The translations under genes were made by a program, and so were the position numbers. 64,000 bases of DNA from Xanthocytophaga flava (lineage in GTDB: Bacteria; Bacteroidota; Bacteroidia; Cytophagales; 172606-1). The stretch covers positions 105,186-169,185 of the forward strand of contig JASJOS010000020.1 of NCBI GenBank assembly GCA_030068525.1, read 5' to 3'. Shown here in pieces: positions 62,691 through 64,000 of this stretch. Numbering within the stretch: the stretch's first letter is position 1; each line of letters starts with the position of its first letter. The notes below the pieces were generated by a model, which saw only the letters and a program-made list of their open reading frames with translations, was not told the DNA's origin and made no database searches.

Positions 62691-63251
62691 ATGCTAAATA
62701 AATCAGTCATTGCTTTTTTGATTTCTCTTCTTACAAGCATAATGATGGGTTTTGGACAACAAAGAGAACAGAAGATTTACTCTTTGGGAGAGGTTTTATT
62801 TGGTTCCTTGAGCTTTAATACAGATACTTTGGATACAAAACAATTTTTTTGTGATGATTGTGAACCTATGTTTGAATACTTGCTTTCTACATCTCTGAAA
62901 AAGCAAATGACCATAACCTATAGAAAAGGCAGAGATGTTCAATCTCAGAGAGAAAAACCTCCCTTATACTATGATTTCTTCTATACAAATAGAAACGCCG
63001 CCAAAATGGCATATGATGCTTATGTCACCAATCTAAAAAAGCCCATTTCTGGAAAAACAATAAGAGCAACTTTAAGTGAAATTATAGTTCTTATTTCTGA
63101 CTTAAAAGTCGTTAGACTTATCAGAATAGATGGTTGTAAAGATAAAAAGGCTATAAATGATGTTACTCATTATCTGACAAAAGATAATAGAGTTATACAT
63201 TTTGCTGGAGTAAAATGTATAATAAAACACGATTTCTTTATTGGTAAATAA
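62691..63251 (+). CDS. Hypothetical secreted protein
   Basis: I do not recognise this 186-residue protein. It has an N-terminal signal-like segment (SVIAFLISLLTSIMMGFGQ) and a soluble part with a Cys pair (FFCDDCEPMFEYLL), followed by basic and aromatic stretches. An ATG at 62673 in the same frame would add six residues. It lies 115 bases behind the TonB-dependent receptor on the same strand but has no recognisable link to it. Confidence 0.6.
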   Translation: MLNKSVIAFLISLLTSIMMGFGQQREQKIYSLGEVLFGSLSFNTDTLDTKQFFCDDCEPMFEYLLSTSLKKQMTITYRKGRDVQSQREKPPLYYDFFYTNRNAAKMAYDAYVTNLKKPISGKTIRATLSEIIVLISDLKVVRLIRIDGCKDKKAINDVTHYLTKDNRVIHFAGVKCIIKHDFFIGK

Positions 63252-63297
63252 AAAACTCTGGTAATTACAAAGTAAACACCTTAAGTACCCTAAAATA

Positions 63298-63870
63298 TCA
63301 TAGGTAGGTTTCTTTGTATGAATAGAACTTCATTTTCTCTGAAGATTTCTTCTGATAAATCTTATTGAGTTCTATAAATAGGTCTGATAAAGCGGTGTCT
63401 TTCTGAGGCCTTGTATTGTAAACAAACAGTATATTACGTGGTGAATATACATTAACAAGAGGTACTAATTTATTGATAGAAAAAGGTTTCTCCACATGCT
63501 GTGTTGTCTTTGATATGGTAGTTGTTTGAGCAGAGGCCTGCTTTATTTGTTCCACAAAGTGTAAGGCTTTGAATAGTTCAAAGTCCATAAACTCGTATTG
63601 CTCTGCCTGTTCAAGCTTTTTCCAGATATCATAGGCTGCCTTAATGCGAATACGTACCTGATCGCGTTTCATCTCTTTCAATACATACTTAGCTGCGTTA
63701 TCCTTATCTTTTTTCTTTTCCAGTACAGCCAAATGGTATTCATTGCGTTTGTAACTGGCATTGGCTTCTTTATACTCTTTTTCAGCTTTTTTGAGTTGCT
63801 TGTCTCTTTCTTTAGAAGCTGGTTTTGCTTCCAGCTCTGCTTTTTGCTGGGTCGTGTGAGCCAATAGACT
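63298..63870 (-). pseudogene. 3' remnant of a gene cut by an insertion sequence
   Basis: The frame is open from the IS junction at about 63870-63875 to the stop at 63298. The only start codon (GTG at 63900) lies inside the IS end, so the native start and N-terminus are missing. The surviving about 190 residues hold a Lys/Glu-rich coiled coil (SKERDKQLKKAEKEYKEANA) and a C-terminal alpha/beta part (VPLVNVYSPRNILFVYNTRP). No family is recognised. It is the 3' end of a larger gene whose remainder may lie on the other side of the element. Confidence 0.65.
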
Positions 63871-64000
63871 TGTCTGAGGTGGTCCTAAAAATCGGGACAC
63901 ACGACTTGCGAGTGAATGAGATTAATTTGATAAAGTTGTTCAAATTCTGCCGGACTTTTATAGCCCAAAGCGGAATGTCTCCTAATTCGATTATAATAAA
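63871..64000 (-). mobile_element. End of an IS3-family insertion sequence, cut by window edge
   Basis: The end of an IS3-family transposase gene runs to 63885, and the DNA beyond it (TGAGGTGGTCCTAAAAATCG from about 63875) looks like a terminal inverted repeat starting with TG. The junction lies at about 63871-63875. The other end and target duplication are outside the window. Confidence 0.75.
63885..64000 (-). CDS. IS3-family transposase, C-terminal fragment
   Basis: The minus strand encodes YNRIRRHSALGYKSPAEFEQ followed by about 17 residues and a TAG stop at 63885-63887. This is the classical C-terminal end of the OrfB integrase (rve) domain in IS3/IS150-type elements, including the RRHSALGYxSPxEFE signature. 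The gene starts beyond the right edge, so its intactness cannot be judged. Confidence 0.88.
   Translation of the reverse strand, partial: YYNRIRRHSALGYKSPAEFEQLYQINLIHSQVVCPDF

Overview
The window is a piece of a Bacteroidota chromosome, most likely from a free-living member of the Cytophagales. The evidence is the SusC/SusD pair driven by an ECF sigma factor and a FecR-type anti-sigma factor, a second TonB-dependent receptor, many small AraC, PadR and HxlR regulators, GH97 and glutaminase-like enzymes, TAnnTTTG-type -7 boxes, mostly weak Shine-Dalgarno sites and an AT-rich composition. I found no rRNA, tRNA or CRISPR array. The left edge cuts a glutaminase-like gene. The right edge cuts an IS3-family insertion sequence.

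Layout. 1-6.2 kb: a truncated glutaminase-like gene, then a tight operon padR / membrane protein / ABC ATPase / ABC permease / serine hydrolase lipoprotein, with a perfect 14-bp inverted repeat over the padR start. 6.4-7.2 kb: a short AraC protein and a VOC protein. 7.4-14.4 kb: sigma factor, FecR, SusC and SusD, a complete nutrient-uptake unit. 14.5-21.2 kb: a divergent NmrA/HxlR pair, an SDR, an MBL hydrolase, a stand-alone DnaJ C-terminal domain protein, an OpgC-like membrane protein and a DinB protein. 21.4-24.7 kb: a small membrane protein, CheR and a chemoreceptor. 25.5-32.2 kb: two VOC proteins, a GH97 glycosidase, an SMI1/KNR4 protein and a PadR/MacB-type permease pair.

32.6-45.6 kb: a DUF2278 plus lamin-tail protein, a VCBS/ASPIC lipoprotein, a MetE-like enzyme, AraC/VOC/DHFR-like genes, a rhomboid protease, a trypsin-like protease fused to a NUC endonuclease, and a four-PAS histidine kinase. 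46.3-52.9 kb: an RNA-repair locus with hen1 at one end and pnkp at the other, with a small membrane protein, a SUKH-like protein and a metallophosphatase between them. 53-63.9 kb: a His-rich lipoprotein, an outer-membrane transporter-like protein, a HAMP-GAF sensor, an AraC regulator with a Tet(X)-like flavoprotein, a TauE-family protein with an extra C-terminal domain, a TonB-dependent receptor, a secreted unknown, and a gene remnant cut by the insertion sequence.

The two most interesting regions are the protease-nuclease fusion and the Hen1/Pnkp locus. The fusion gene and the DUF2278-LTD gene share a nearly identical 23-bp palindromic element upstream, which suggests common regulation. The Hen1/Pnkp locus may hold extra components of an RNA damage and repair system. 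Long hairpins mark most transcription-unit ends, and several short palindromes and dispersed repeats mark candidate operators.
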